Assembly (NCBI GenBank): GCA_015069215.1
Contig: SVJC01000009.1
Coordinates: 1-37,563, forward strand
Direction of reading: 5' to 3'
Source: Oscillospiraceae bacterium
Lineage (GTDB): Bacteria; Bacillota; Clostridia; Saccharofermentanales; Saccharofermentanaceae
DNA length: 37,563 nt
Of the stretch, positions 26,691-35,129 are shown piece after piece. The first letter of the stretch is position 1; each line of letters begins with the position of its first letter. The notes under the pieces are model-generated. The model was not told the DNA's origin and searched no databases. It saw only the letters and a list, made by a program, of their open reading frames with translations. The translations under genes and the position numbers were made by a program.

Positions 26691-27731
26691 ATGAATAATT
26701 TATCAGCTCGTGAGAAAACCGGAATATATGTTATCTCTTTGTTGATTCTTATATTGCTCGGATATATTCTCGGAATAAGAAATTTAAATAATAAGTATGA
26801 AGAACTCAACAACAGGTACAATGAGCTTGTTGCCAGAAGAGATTATCTTAATCAGCTTAAGGCAAACGTAGCGCAGACAACTGAAGAGATTCAGAGAATC
26901 AATGAAAACATATCCAAGGTTGAGCTTTCTTTCATAGACAAGCTTGAGAATGAATGCCTTATGCAGTATGTACTTAAGACATTCGAGACCAGCGGAATTC
27001 CTTATATGTCTAACATTACTACTGAAGACGTTAAGTGCCCGCAGTTCTCCTATGCAGACGGTACAACATCTCCTGATTCACTTCAGTGCACCAGAGTAAA
27101 TGTTACTTATGCATCTACAGACGGCTATATCATTCCTCAGTACAACAGAACACCCGATACGACTCGCGCTAACGAGAATCGTAAGGCTGACATCAAGACC
27201 CTGATCGGCCAGATGAAATATAAGTTAGGCGAAGCAAAGGGTTACGATGAATTCATTAAGGCTCTTGAAAAGATGTCCAAGGAAAATCCCGGATGCATCA
27301 AGGTTACAAATCTCGCTGCTACAGGTAATAATGGTTTCTTTATTCTTGAAGCATCCATCGATTTCTTTGGAACAGTTCTTACCAACCGTGTTTCAGTTGA
27401 TAACAGCAAGGATCCTTACACAGCATGGGCAGGCGATACCAACGTTGATACATCCGGCGGATTCATTGGATTCCCTTATGTTGTTACCAACGAGAAGAGC
27501 TTGTGGTATGGCTTCATTTACAAGGGATTCAGCGCTTATGAGAAGAGACCTTTCGCAGCTTACTGGGCTAATGCAGCATTTGCTACTCAGTATGATGCTA
27601 AGGGCGGCACACTTGCTAAGTTCTTTGGCTACCCGGATCCTCGCGTTCTTGAAGTCACTCAGGCTCCCAAGAAGGGTAAGGGCAAGGCTAAGGCTACGCC
27701 CACACCTACCCTGACAAAGATCACCGGATAA
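26691..27731 (+). CDS. PilO-like bitopic pilus assembly protein
   Basis: Short cytosolic N-terminus, TM (GIYVISLLILILLGYILGI), coiled coil NNKYEELNNRYNELVARRDYL; position after PilN-like; basic/Thr-Pro C-terminal tail KKGKGKAKATPTPTLTKITG. Confidence 0.65.
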   Translation: MNNLSAREKTGIYVISLLILILLGYILGIRNLNNKYEELNNRYNELVARRDYLNQLKANVAQTTEEIQRINENISKVELSFIDKLENECLMQYVLKTFETSGIPYMSNITTEDVKCPQFSYADGTTSPDSLQCTRVNVTYASTDGYIIPQYNRTPDTTRANENRKADIKTLIGQMKYKLGEAKGYDEFIKALEKMSKENPGCIKVTNLAATGNNGFFILEASIDFFGTVLTNRVSVDNSKDPYTAWAGDTNVDTSGGFIGFPYVVTNEKSLWYGFIYKGFSAYEKRPFAAYWANAAFATQYDAKGGTLAKFFGYPDPRVLEVTQAPKKGKGKAKATPTPTLTKITG

Positions 27732-27789
27732 GACGAAAAAAGTGAAAATGCAAATTGTGGCGAAAATTTGAAAAAATTTGAAAAACCTA

Positions 27790-27817
27790 TTGCATTCTTT
27801 CACAATCGTGTTATACT
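27790..27817 (+). promoter_or_regulatory. Putative sigma-A promoter for the mini-pilin gene
   Basis: TTGCAT - 16 bp - TATACT, 42 bp upstream of the ATG at 27859. Confidence 0.6.
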
Positions 27818-27858
27818 GACAGTACAAACTCAATAAACCTTACAGGAGGAAATTCAAA

Positions 27859-28059
27859 ATGAAGAAGATTCAGAAGTCAAAGAAGGGTTTCACCCTCGTA
27901 GAAATGGTCCTTGTTATCGCTATCATCGTTATCCTTGCAGCGGTTCTCGTTCTCGGTATCGGTACATACCTCAACAAGGCTAAGGCAGCATCTTCATCCA
28001 TCCAGGCTCACAACAGCTCTATCTCTATCGTAAACTCTGAGATCAACGCTGCTATGTAA
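27859..28059 (+). CDS. Mini type IV pilin (candidate major pilin), 66 aa precursor
   Basis: MKKIQKSKKG|FTLVEMVLVIAIIVILAAVLVLGIGTYLNKAKAASSSIQAHNSSISIVNSEINAAM; class III signal, Glu5, strong AGGAGG RBS. Confidence 0.88.
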   Translation: MKKIQKSKKGFTLVEMVLVIAIIVILAAVLVLGIGTYLNKAKAASSSIQAHNSSISIVNSEINAAM

Positions 28060-28090
28060 TCCTAGCGGATTGAATTGAAGCAACCAACGG

Positions 28091-28117
28091 GCGGGGAAAG
28101 CAATTTCCCCGCTTTTG
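28091..28117 (+). terminator. Rho-independent terminator/attenuator after mini-pilin gene
   Basis: GCGGGGAAA-GCAA-TTTCCCCGC followed by TTTTGATTT. Confidence 0.85.
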
Positions 28118-28157
28118 ATTTATTTGTAAACTTTTTTAACAAATTGTAAACATTCTA

Positions 28158-28185
28158 TTGAAAAAATACGAAAACCATATATAAT
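28158..28185 (+). promoter_or_regulatory. Putative sigma-A promoter for the second pilin gene
   Basis: TTGAAA - 16 bp - TATAAT. Confidence 0.65.
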
Positions 28186-28234
28186 TGAATTGTAAAAGTG
28201 TGGATTAATAGCATCTTAAAAAACGGAGGCTGTT

Positions 28235-28459
28235 ATGCGTAGAATATGCAAACAAAGTAGAAACATCCGTGGCTTTTCATTGGTTGAAGTGCTGCTGGTT
28301 GTCGGAATCATCGTCATTCTTGCCGGGGCCGTAGCTCTTGGTGTTAATGATGTTCTGAACCCTGCAAAGAAGGCTCAGAGCAGCGTGGCAGCCGACAAGA
28401 TCACACAGTCTAAACTCATTCATTCGAGTGAGTCAAAACTCAGAGGCTACGGTTTTTAA
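28235..28459 (+). CDS. Second mini type IV pilin-like protein, 74 aa precursor
   Basis: MRRICKQSRNIRG|FSLVEVLLVVGIIVILAGAVALGVNDVLNPAKKAQSSVAADKITQSKLIHSSESKLRGYGF; GGAGG RBS. Confidence 0.8.
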   Translation: MRRICKQSRNIRGFSLVEVLLVVGIIVILAGAVALGVNDVLNPAKKAQSSVAADKITQSKLIHSSESKLRGYGF

Positions 28460-28469
28460 GGAGGTCAAT

Positions 28470-29135
28470 ATGAAAAAATTTGCTAAGATCAAATCCAAAA
28501 AGGGATTTACCCTCCTCGAGACCCTGCTTGCAACAGCTATTCTCGTAATAATCGGATCCATGCTTATGGAAGGCTTTATAACGGCCATGGGTTATTCTTA
28601 TAACTCATCAGTATATGCAAGGTCTGCTTCATTTAACAGTCAGCTTTGTGTTAAGCAGCTTGCTAAGTGGACAATGTTAGCTGAGAATAAGAAGGGAATT
28701 AAGGCCGATGGTTCTTATGAAGAAGAAGAAGCTCCATATAAGGACGTCGGCACTTATGGATATAACCAAACCAACAATTATACACAGCCTAAAACACTTA
28801 AATTTGGCGGCGGTGTAGGTGGTTCATCACTCGGTAAGATCAGAGTTGCAGTCTATGAGCATAAAAATGTCAATGACGCATTAGGCATGGGAAATCTGAA
28901 CAGTTTCCAGGGTGAGGCTATTAAAGATAACAATGACGCTTTTGCAGATAACCGTACGATCCTCTTCTATTTCCCGACAGTAAACGGTACACCTACCAAT
29001 GATTACTTTGGTAAGACCAATCTCTACATGATGACTTATGAAGAAGATGGTACAACAAAGACTAAAAAAGTATGGGGATATGATGACGATAGCGGTAACG
29101 GCGTTTATGTAGCCGATTACGTTAAGCCGAAATGA
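28470..29135 (+). CDS. Minor type IV pilin (PilV/PilE-like N-terminus)
   Basis: MKKFAKIKSKKG|FTLLETLLATAILVIIGSMLMEGFITAM; AAGGAGG RBS upstream of 28470; ORF listed from 28428. Confidence 0.82.
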   Translation: MKKFAKIKSKKGFTLLETLLATAILVIIGSMLMEGFITAMGYSYNSSVYARSASFNSQLCVKQLAKWTMLAENKKGIKADGSYEEEEAPYKDVGTYGYNQTNNYTQPKTLKFGGGVGGSSLGKIRVAVYEHKNVNDALGMGNLNSFQGEAIKDNNDAFADNRTILFYFPTVNGTPTNDYFGKTNLYMMTYEEDGTTKTKKVWGYDDDSGNGVYVADYVKPK

Positions 29136-29169
29136 GCATTTATCAGAGTAGATTTGGAGGATGAATATT

Positions 29170-29772
29170 ATGAAACGTATACATAATTCAAAACGAGGTT
29201 TTACCCTTGTTGAGATGATGCTTGCGCTCGCGATCATCACAATTATCGGGTGGACAACCGTTGCTCTGATGATTGCTACTAAAGACTCGTTCATGACAAC
29301 ATATAATACGAACGACTCCGCAGACTATGCAGTCCTTTACTCTAATGGTTTTGAGAACTCATTCCTTGAGCATTCTCAGAATGGACACGCCGGTAAATTC
29401 GGAGTAAGAATGACTGATTCGGTACTCGAACAGAATACCGGTGTTGCGGTCTTTGAACCGAGGCAGATGAAAACTACGAATGTAAATACCGGATTGGAAG
29501 TTGACAAGTGGAAAGTCAGAATGTTCTTCAAGATTGATGCCAATGATGCTTCCAGGTTAGTTCAGTATAAGATCATCGTTGTTGACAATTATTACAGCCC
29601 TACACCGAAGGTAGTTTGCACTATGGATGGCGCTGTATGGCCGCCGCATGTTCCGAAGGAAAAGTTGACGCTGTCTAATTATAGTTCCCCTGATCAGCTT
29701 GATACTGATTTGAGATCCACATATAGTTTGGACGCATCCGTTTGGAAAAACTACGTTAGCTTATCAGCCTAA
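29170..29772 (+). CDS. Minor type IV pilin
   Basis: MKRIHNSKRG|FTLVEMMLALAIITIIGWTTVALMIAT; GGAGG 9 nt upstream of ATG at 29170. Confidence 0.82.
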   Translation: MKRIHNSKRGFTLVEMMLALAIITIIGWTTVALMIATKDSFMTTYNTNDSADYAVLYSNGFENSFLEHSQNGHAGKFGVRMTDSVLEQNTGVAVFEPRQMKTTNVNTGLEVDKWKVRMFFKIDANDASRLVQYKIIVVDNYYSPTPKVVCTMDGAVWPPHVPKEKLTLSNYSSPDQLDTDLRSTYSLDASVWKNYVSLSA

Positions 29773-29796
29773 AGTGTCCGATCACGATTTTCCCGT

Positions 29797-29827
29797 CTCC
29801 GCAGGATTGCCCTGCGGAGCTTTTTTA
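29797..29827 (+). terminator. Rho-independent terminator ending pil operon
   Basis: CTCCGCAGG-ATTGC-CCTGCGGAG followed by CTTTTTTATT. Confidence 0.9.
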
Positions 29828-29876
29828 TTGGAGCTCTCTGTGTGATACAATAAGGCATTATTGAAAGGCAGGAACT

Positions 29877-30725
29877 ATGATGAAGATAAACGTCGGACTT
29901 GATATCGGCGGGAGCACAACAAAGATCGTGGCGATGCGGAACAAAGAGATCGTCGCATCGGAGATCGTCAGGGCAGGGGATCCTGTTACGTCTGCTTTCG
30001 GTGCTGTCGGAAAGCTCATCAACGACCACGGACTTAAGACTGATGATATCGGAAGGATCAACATTACCGGTGTGGGTGCGTCTTATACGACTACACCTGT
30101 ATTCGGAATAGAAACCGTAATTGTTGAGGAATTCATTTCAACAGGTCTTGGCGGATTATATCTTTCAGGTCTTGATCATGCAGTAGTTGTCAGCATGGGT
30201 ACAGGAACGGCTTATCTTGATGCTTCATATGAAAGTGTCAGGCACATAATAGGATCCGGAGTCGGCGGCGGAACACTTGCCGGACTTTGCAATGCCGTCT
30301 TGGGAGTAGAAGACGTCCTTAAGCTCTCTGACATGGCAAAGGAAGGATCACTGCCTGCGTGTGATCTCACGATCGGAGATATTTCAAAGAAAGAGATCCC
30401 CGGCCTTCCTATGGATGCGACGGCATCTAACTTCGGCAAGGTCGCAGATGACCTCAAGCGAGAGGATAAGGCTGCAGGTATTTTTAATCTTGTTTATCAG
30501 GCCATAGGTTCGATGTCAGTTCTTACGTCGAAGATCTGTGGCATAAATGACATCGTTTTCACGGGGCAGCTTACTGCCATTCCGGTATGCAGGGATTTTC
30601 TTATTCCGTTTGCAGACCTCTATGATGTCAATTTCATCGTTCCCGATAATGCGGTATTTGCAACCGCCATCGGAAGTTGTCTGGCCGGAAGCCAGGGGAA
30701 TAGTGATGGTCTCAAAAAAGAGTAG
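29877..30725 (+). CDS. coaW: Type II pantothenate kinase
   Basis: VGLDIGGSTTKIV, VSMGTGTAYL, HIIGSGVGGGTLAGLCN, DIVFTGQLTAIPV, DNAVFATAIGSCLA. Confidence 0.85.
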   Translation: MMKINVGLDIGGSTTKIVAMRNKEIVASEIVRAGDPVTSAFGAVGKLINDHGLKTDDIGRINITGVGASYTTTPVFGIETVIVEEFISTGLGGLYLSGLDHAVVVSMGTGTAYLDASYESVRHIIGSGVGGGTLAGLCNAVLGVEDVLKLSDMAKEGSLPACDLTIGDISKKEIPGLPMDATASNFGKVADDLKREDKAAGIFNLVYQAIGSMSVLTSKICGINDIVFTGQLTAIPVCRDFLIPFADLYDVNFIVPDNAVFATAIGSCLAGSQGNSDGLKKE

Positions 30726-31482
30726 AGCTCCTGAACTGGATTTCCTGAGGGGATTTGCATTGTTCATGATGATACTCATGCACTTTGCGTATGATCTCAG
30801 GTATGAATTCAAACTTCCGGTATTTGCTTTTCTGGAAGCGAACTGGTTCTGGGCATTTGTACATCCGTTCTTCATAGTGATATTCGTCGGCGTATCAGGA
30901 GTGTGCAGTACATTTTCGAGGAATAACTTCTTAAGAGGACTAAAGCTCCTTGGCGTTGCGGCAGCTCTTACGCTGGGAACGTATCTTGTTTCCCGTTACC
31001 TGAAGATCAACTGCCTCATCATTTTTAACGTGCTGGCTCTTTTGGCCGTATCGATACTTGTTTATGCAGTGATCCAGCTGATAGAGAAGAGCGCGAAGAT
31101 AAGGCCGGCAGTTACAAATGTCATATTGGGTCTGACCGGAACATATTGCACTGCCATCGGAAGCACAATCAGGGAGATGGATTACTCTACTAAGAATCTC
31201 ATATTCCTGCCGGTAGGTTTTGCGATCAAGAATTCACCTGCAGTCGCAGATCACCTGAATCTGTTCCCGTGGCTCGGGGTGTTCCTGATCGGATGCGTCA
31301 TCGGAAGAGTATGCTATTCGAATAAGAGTTCGCTGCTGCCTGAAAGCCTCAAAAAGCTCCATCTGGTCGCAGCACCGTTTGAATTCATGGGAAAACATTC
31401 GCTCATCATATATCTTGTTCATCAGCCGCTGGTATACGGGATCCTTTACGTGATTTTTCTTGCATTAGGAAAGATTGGATGA
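30706..31482 (+). CDS. DUF1624 / heparan-alpha-glucosaminide N-acetyltransferase-like membrane protein
   Basis: RAPELDFLRGFALFMMILMHFAYDL...FWAFVHPFFIVIFVGVSGVCSTFSRNN...GKHSLIIYLVHQPLVYG; ATG 30706 overlaps coaW end. Confidence 0.82.
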   Translation: MVSKKSRAPELDFLRGFALFMMILMHFAYDLRYEFKLPVFAFLEANWFWAFVHPFFIVIFVGVSGVCSTFSRNNFLRGLKLLGVAAALTLGTYLVSRYLKINCLIIFNVLALLAVSILVYAVIQLIEKSAKIRPAVTNVILGLTGTYCTAIGSTIREMDYSTKNLIFLPVGFAIKNSPAVADHLNLFPWLGVFLIGCVIGRVCYSNKSSLLPESLKKLHLVAAPFEFMGKHSLIIYLVHQPLVYGILYVIFLALGKIG

Positions 31483-32675
31483 TAATTCGTACAAAGAAAA
31501 AGAAAAAGACAGTCCGTAGGGTAATTACACTGATAGTTTTTACCGTTGTTATCCTGGCATCGTATCTTTGCGGACGGTTTATGCCTAGAAGCATTGCCGA
31601 CAATTATTCGCGCGAGATATTTCCTCTCCTGGCATCTTTTCCGCAGCGCATCAGTGCTCTGACAGACATTTCGATCACTGAATTTACTGTCCTGATATTA
31701 GGAAGCCTTGCATTGCCTTTGCTGGTGGTATGGATAGTGTTCCTCATAAAGAAGTCGCTTACATGGGGAGTTAAGGAATTTCTTTACAAGAGCATAAGAA
31801 ACGTGCTTGCCGTAAGCATGGCCGTTCTTATCCTTTTCGAAATGTTTCACGGTATAAATTACCGCCGTACGCCGGCCAGGACGCTGCTTGGATTGGGAAC
31901 TGATCAACTGACACTGGATGACTACTGTGAGACCTTTGAGTGGGCTTACAGGGGCATGCTGAAGGCAAGGGCAGAACTTAAGGAAAATGAGAACGGAGTT
32001 TCGGTAATGTCGACGGATTTCGAAGGCATCTCTGAACACGCATCTAAGATCGTGGATTCGTTTTGTGCTTCATACGGCATCGCACCCTATGTAAGCCATG
32101 CGAGGGCGAAGTCAGTCAGGCTGAGCCACTATTGGAGCTGGACAAACATCGTGGGACTGTATAATCCCATATACGGCGAAGCAAACATCAACACTGATTA
32201 TCTCGATTCGACGGAGCTCCCCGTGACGGTCTGTCACGAACTCTGTCACGCAAAGGGATTTGCAAACGAGACTGACTGCAATCTTGTTGCCGCGCTGGCA
32301 TGCGTAACTTCCGACAGAGCGGACTTCAGGTATTGCGGCTATTACACGATATTTGTCAATCTTCTCACCGTGATCCAGTACAACATCAAGACATTCGGGT
32401 TTGAATATGACACGCATCTGGAAGACGAGGCAATAATCCCTGTTGCCATTGACGTTCAGGCATCTTACGAATATTGGCGTTCGATCGACAAAGAGGTCAA
32501 GGCGTTTGAAGAACGCACAGGCATTAACATTACCAAGCAGGCGCTTGCGGCCAATGACAAATATCTACAGTCAAACGGCGAAAAGGAAGGCGAGAAGACA
32601 TATAACGTTCCACAGAACGAATACGTTGATTTCTACCTGAAGTTCTTTTCGCAAAGGGGCGGCAAAAATGCTTAA
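31479..32675 (+). CDS. DUF3810-like membrane metalloprotease-like protein
   Basis: Three N-terminal hydrophobic segments; GLYNPIYGEANINTDYLDSTELPVTVCHELCHAKGFANETDCNLVAALAC with HELCH zincin-like motif. Confidence 0.78.
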   Translation: MIIRTKKKKKTVRRVITLIVFTVVILASYLCGRFMPRSIADNYSREIFPLLASFPQRISALTDISITEFTVLILGSLALPLLVVWIVFLIKKSLTWGVKEFLYKSIRNVLAVSMAVLILFEMFHGINYRRTPARTLLGLGTDQLTLDDYCETFEWAYRGMLKARAELKENENGVSVMSTDFEGISEHASKIVDSFCASYGIAPYVSHARAKSVRLSHYWSWTNIVGLYNPIYGEANINTDYLDSTELPVTVCHELCHAKGFANETDCNLVAALACVTSDRADFRYCGYYTIFVNLLTVIQYNIKTFGFEYDTHLEDEAIIPVAIDVQASYEYWRSIDKEVKAFEERTGINITKQALAANDKYLQSNGEKEGEKTYNVPQNEYVDFYLKFFSQRGGKNA

Positions 32676-34083
32676 GGTGATATTGAAAGGCCACGATAAG
32701 TATTACGGCATTTCGGACATCTTAAGGATGTTCTTCGGGATGATCTCGGAGGATCACGATAACTCGTGCGTGACTGCAGAAGACGCACCTGATCTGACAC
32801 TCGTCAACACGCTCGAAAATGACGGCAGATCAGTAACAACCGTAAACGGAAAAACATATTCATATGACGGACCGGTCCTTGAGATCGGCCGCGAAGTTAA
32901 GCGATCACTCTATATTGCACTCTCTGACATTACGGGGATGAAGATGCCGTGGGGGTGCCTTTCCGGCATACGTCCGACGCTGGTCGCCTCGGAGGAGAGG
33001 TCGGCAGAAGATCTTACAAAGAAATACCTTGTCCGTGAGGATAAGGCGGCACTGGGTTTTGAAACGGCACTGGAGGAAAACAGGCTTTTAGGGGTCATTC
33101 CTCCCGAAGACTTGAACATATATGTCGGCGTGCCGTTCTGCCCGTCAAGGTGTTCATATTGTTCCTTCATTTCGCAGGATATCTCGCATCACATGAAGAG
33201 GCTTGGAGAATACGGGCAGGCTCTTGAAAAAGAGATCAGGACGCTCGCGCCTTTCATCAACAGGAGGATATCGTCACTTTACATGGGCGGCGGAACGCCG
33301 ACTGTGTTTGATGACGCACAGTTCGAAAGCATACTTGACTGCATTTTCTCGAATCTGAAGATCGGTGACGGTTGTGAGGTTACGATCGAGGCGGGCCGCC
33401 CTGACACGATCACGGAAAGAAAGCTCGATGCGATGCGTTCGCACGGGATCAGCAGGATATGCATCAATCCCCAGACCATGCGCGATGAGACCTTGGAAAA
33501 GCTCGGACGCCGTCATTCTTCAGCTGACATAATCAGGGCATACGTTCAGGCCTCCCAAAGAGGCTTTGAGGTCATTAACATGGATCTTATCGCCGGGCTC
33601 CCCCATGAGACGGGAGACGATTTCGTAAGATCAGTGATGAAGCTTATAGAGCTCGGTCCGGCAAACATCACTGTTCATACGCTCTATAAAAAGCGCAGGG
33701 CGACGTTGTCGAGGGAGACAGTGCTGGACAGGGATGATTCCAGGGGAGACATCGATTCGGCTGTCAGAGAGGGCTACAGGCTCCTCTATGAGGCGGGTTA
33801 CCATCCGTATTATCTGTACAGGCAGAAGGATACCGGCCACGGGCTCGAGAACACCGGATTTGCTAAGAAAGGCACGGAATGTCTTTATAACATTGCCATG
33901 ATGAGCGACGCCAGGGATGTCCTTTCATTCGGTGCAGGAGGCATGAGCAAAAGGTGCTTTGAACAGGAGGGAACGGCCTCAAAACACAGGGTCGAAAGGT
34001 GCCCTACAGTCAAGGATGTATTGACTTACATCGAGCGCAGCGACGAGGCCGCAAGGCGGAAAGCGGCATTTTTCGAGCTTTGA
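32668..34083 (+). CDS. hemZ: HemZ-type coproporphyrinogen dehydrogenase-like radical SAM protein
   Basis: VGVPFCPSRCSYCSFIS (CxxxCxxC), SLYMGGGTPTVFD, NMDLIAGLPHETGDDF, MKMPWGCLSGIRPT N-terminal extension typical of HemZ. Confidence 0.88.
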   Translation: MLKVILKGHDKYYGISDILRMFFGMISEDHDNSCVTAEDAPDLTLVNTLENDGRSVTTVNGKTYSYDGPVLEIGREVKRSLYIALSDITGMKMPWGCLSGIRPTLVASEERSAEDLTKKYLVREDKAALGFETALEENRLLGVIPPEDLNIYVGVPFCPSRCSYCSFISQDISHHMKRLGEYGQALEKEIRTLAPFINRRISSLYMGGGTPTVFDDAQFESILDCIFSNLKIGDGCEVTIEAGRPDTITERKLDAMRSHGISRICINPQTMRDETLEKLGRRHSSADIIRAYVQASQRGFEVINMDLIAGLPHETGDDFVRSVMKLIELGPANITVHTLYKKRRATLSRETVLDRDDSRGDIDSAVREGYRLLYEAGYHPYYLYRQKDTGHGLENTGFAKKGTECLYNIAMMSDARDVLSFGAGGMSKRCFEQEGTASKHRVERCPTVKDVLTYIERSDEAARRKAAFFEL

Positions 34084-34118
34084 TAGTATAATGTAAGTTG
34101 CGGAGTAAATAATTCGTA

Positions 34119-35030
34119 ATGAGAGGAATGGAGAAAAAGCGCAACAGACTGATCGTTTTCTTGCTGATTCTGTCCCTGGTGGCAGTGCAGATTGTCACGG
34201 GCTGCAATAAGAAAAACGAAGATCTTTATCAGTTTGTCGTGACGTCCACCACCAAGTCCGAGACTTCTGAAGAGAGTGAAACAGAGGCTGCAGAGCCTAC
34301 TGATACACGGCCGGCTGAAACGACGGAATCCGAGACTACCGAGTCTGAGACAACGGAATCTGAGACGACCGAAGCCGAGACTACCACCAAGGCTGAGGCT
34401 AAGCAGGAGACGAAAAAGGCCACCACGAAGGCCACGACAAAGAAAGCGACCAAGGCTCCGACCAAAAAGGCGGCAAAGACCACAACAAAGAAAAAGAAGG
34501 CTACGCCGACTCCCACAAAGAAACCTACAACGAAACCCAAATACACCCAGTACCTTTTTGTCGGCGACTCCAGAACGGTCGGCCTTGACGAGGCTGTTGA
34601 CGGTATTTCGAGCATCGCAAAGGTCGGTGCTAAGGTTACTTATCTCCAGAGTGTCATGAGCGATGTTACCAAGACAAGGGGAAAGAATGTCATCTTCAAT
34701 TTCGGCGTCAATGATCTGGGAAACATCAGCAAATACATTTCGGTCTACAAATCCATGCCGAAGGAATTCATCCAGAAAAACAACGTAATAATCATGTCGG
34801 TAAATCCTACGGACGGCAGCAAGTACGGAAGCTGGAACACTGACATCGATAAGTTCAACAAGAAGATGAAAGCGAATCTTCCGAGCGGTGTTAAATATCT
34901 CGATACAAATTCGACATTAAAGAAGGAAGGCTTCAGCACGCGTGACGGAGTGCATTATAAGGCTGTAACTTACAGGCGCATAGCCCAGCTCGTCTTTAAT
35001 TTCTGCGGTGATAAGAACCGCAAGCCGTAA
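34119..35030 (+). CDS. Lipoprotein with charged low-complexity linker and SGNH/GDSL-like hydrolase domain
   Basis: Lipobox VTGC; TTESE repeats then K/T-rich linker; FVGDSRTVGL, FNFGVNDLGN, DGVHYKAVTYR (block I/III/V-like). Confidence 0.75.
   Translation: MRGMEKKRNRLIVFLLILSLVAVQIVTGCNKKNEDLYQFVVTSTTKSETSEESETEAAEPTDTRPAETTESETTESETTESETTEAETTTKAEAKQETKKATTKATTKKATKAPTKKAAKTTTKKKKATPTPTKKPTTKPKYTQYLFVGDSRTVGLDEAVDGISSIAKVGAKVTYLQSVMSDVTKTRGKNVIFNFGVNDLGNISKYISVYKSMPKEFIQKNNVIIMSVNPTDGSKYGSWNTDIDKFNKKMKANLPSGVKYLDTNSTLKKEGFSTRDGVHYKAVTYRRIAQLVFNFCGDKNRKP
34312..34379 (+). repeat. Short in-frame repeat encoding (TTESE)n
   Basis: ACGACGGAATCCGAG/ACTACCGAGTCTGAG/ACAACGGAATCTGAG/ACGACCGAAGCCGAG encode TTESE x3 + TTEAE. 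Confidence 0.75.
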
Positions 35031-35129
35031 GTTTGCAGACGGCTGAAAGTCCTTAATTTATTAATATTATGTAACCTCGGTGTAAATGTAATCTTTTACG
35101 CTTGATGTTAAAATGTACTCATAGTCATT

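Noticed and set aside
27859-28059. Conductive 'e-pilin' interpretation of the mini-pilin
   Set aside because: The length resembles Geobacter PilA-N, but only two aromatics (Phe1, Tyr27) are present in the ~56 mature residues, so there is no sequence support for an aromatic-rich conductive pilin.
34312-34379. Possible CRISPR-like or intergenic tandem repeat
   Set aside because: Repeats are in-frame 15-nt protein-coding units with codon variation; not CRISPR.
34229-34615. 128-aa minus-strand ORF (V/F/S-rich) opposite the SGNH lipoprotein linker
   Set aside because: Translation artefact of the antisense of the T/E/K repeat region.
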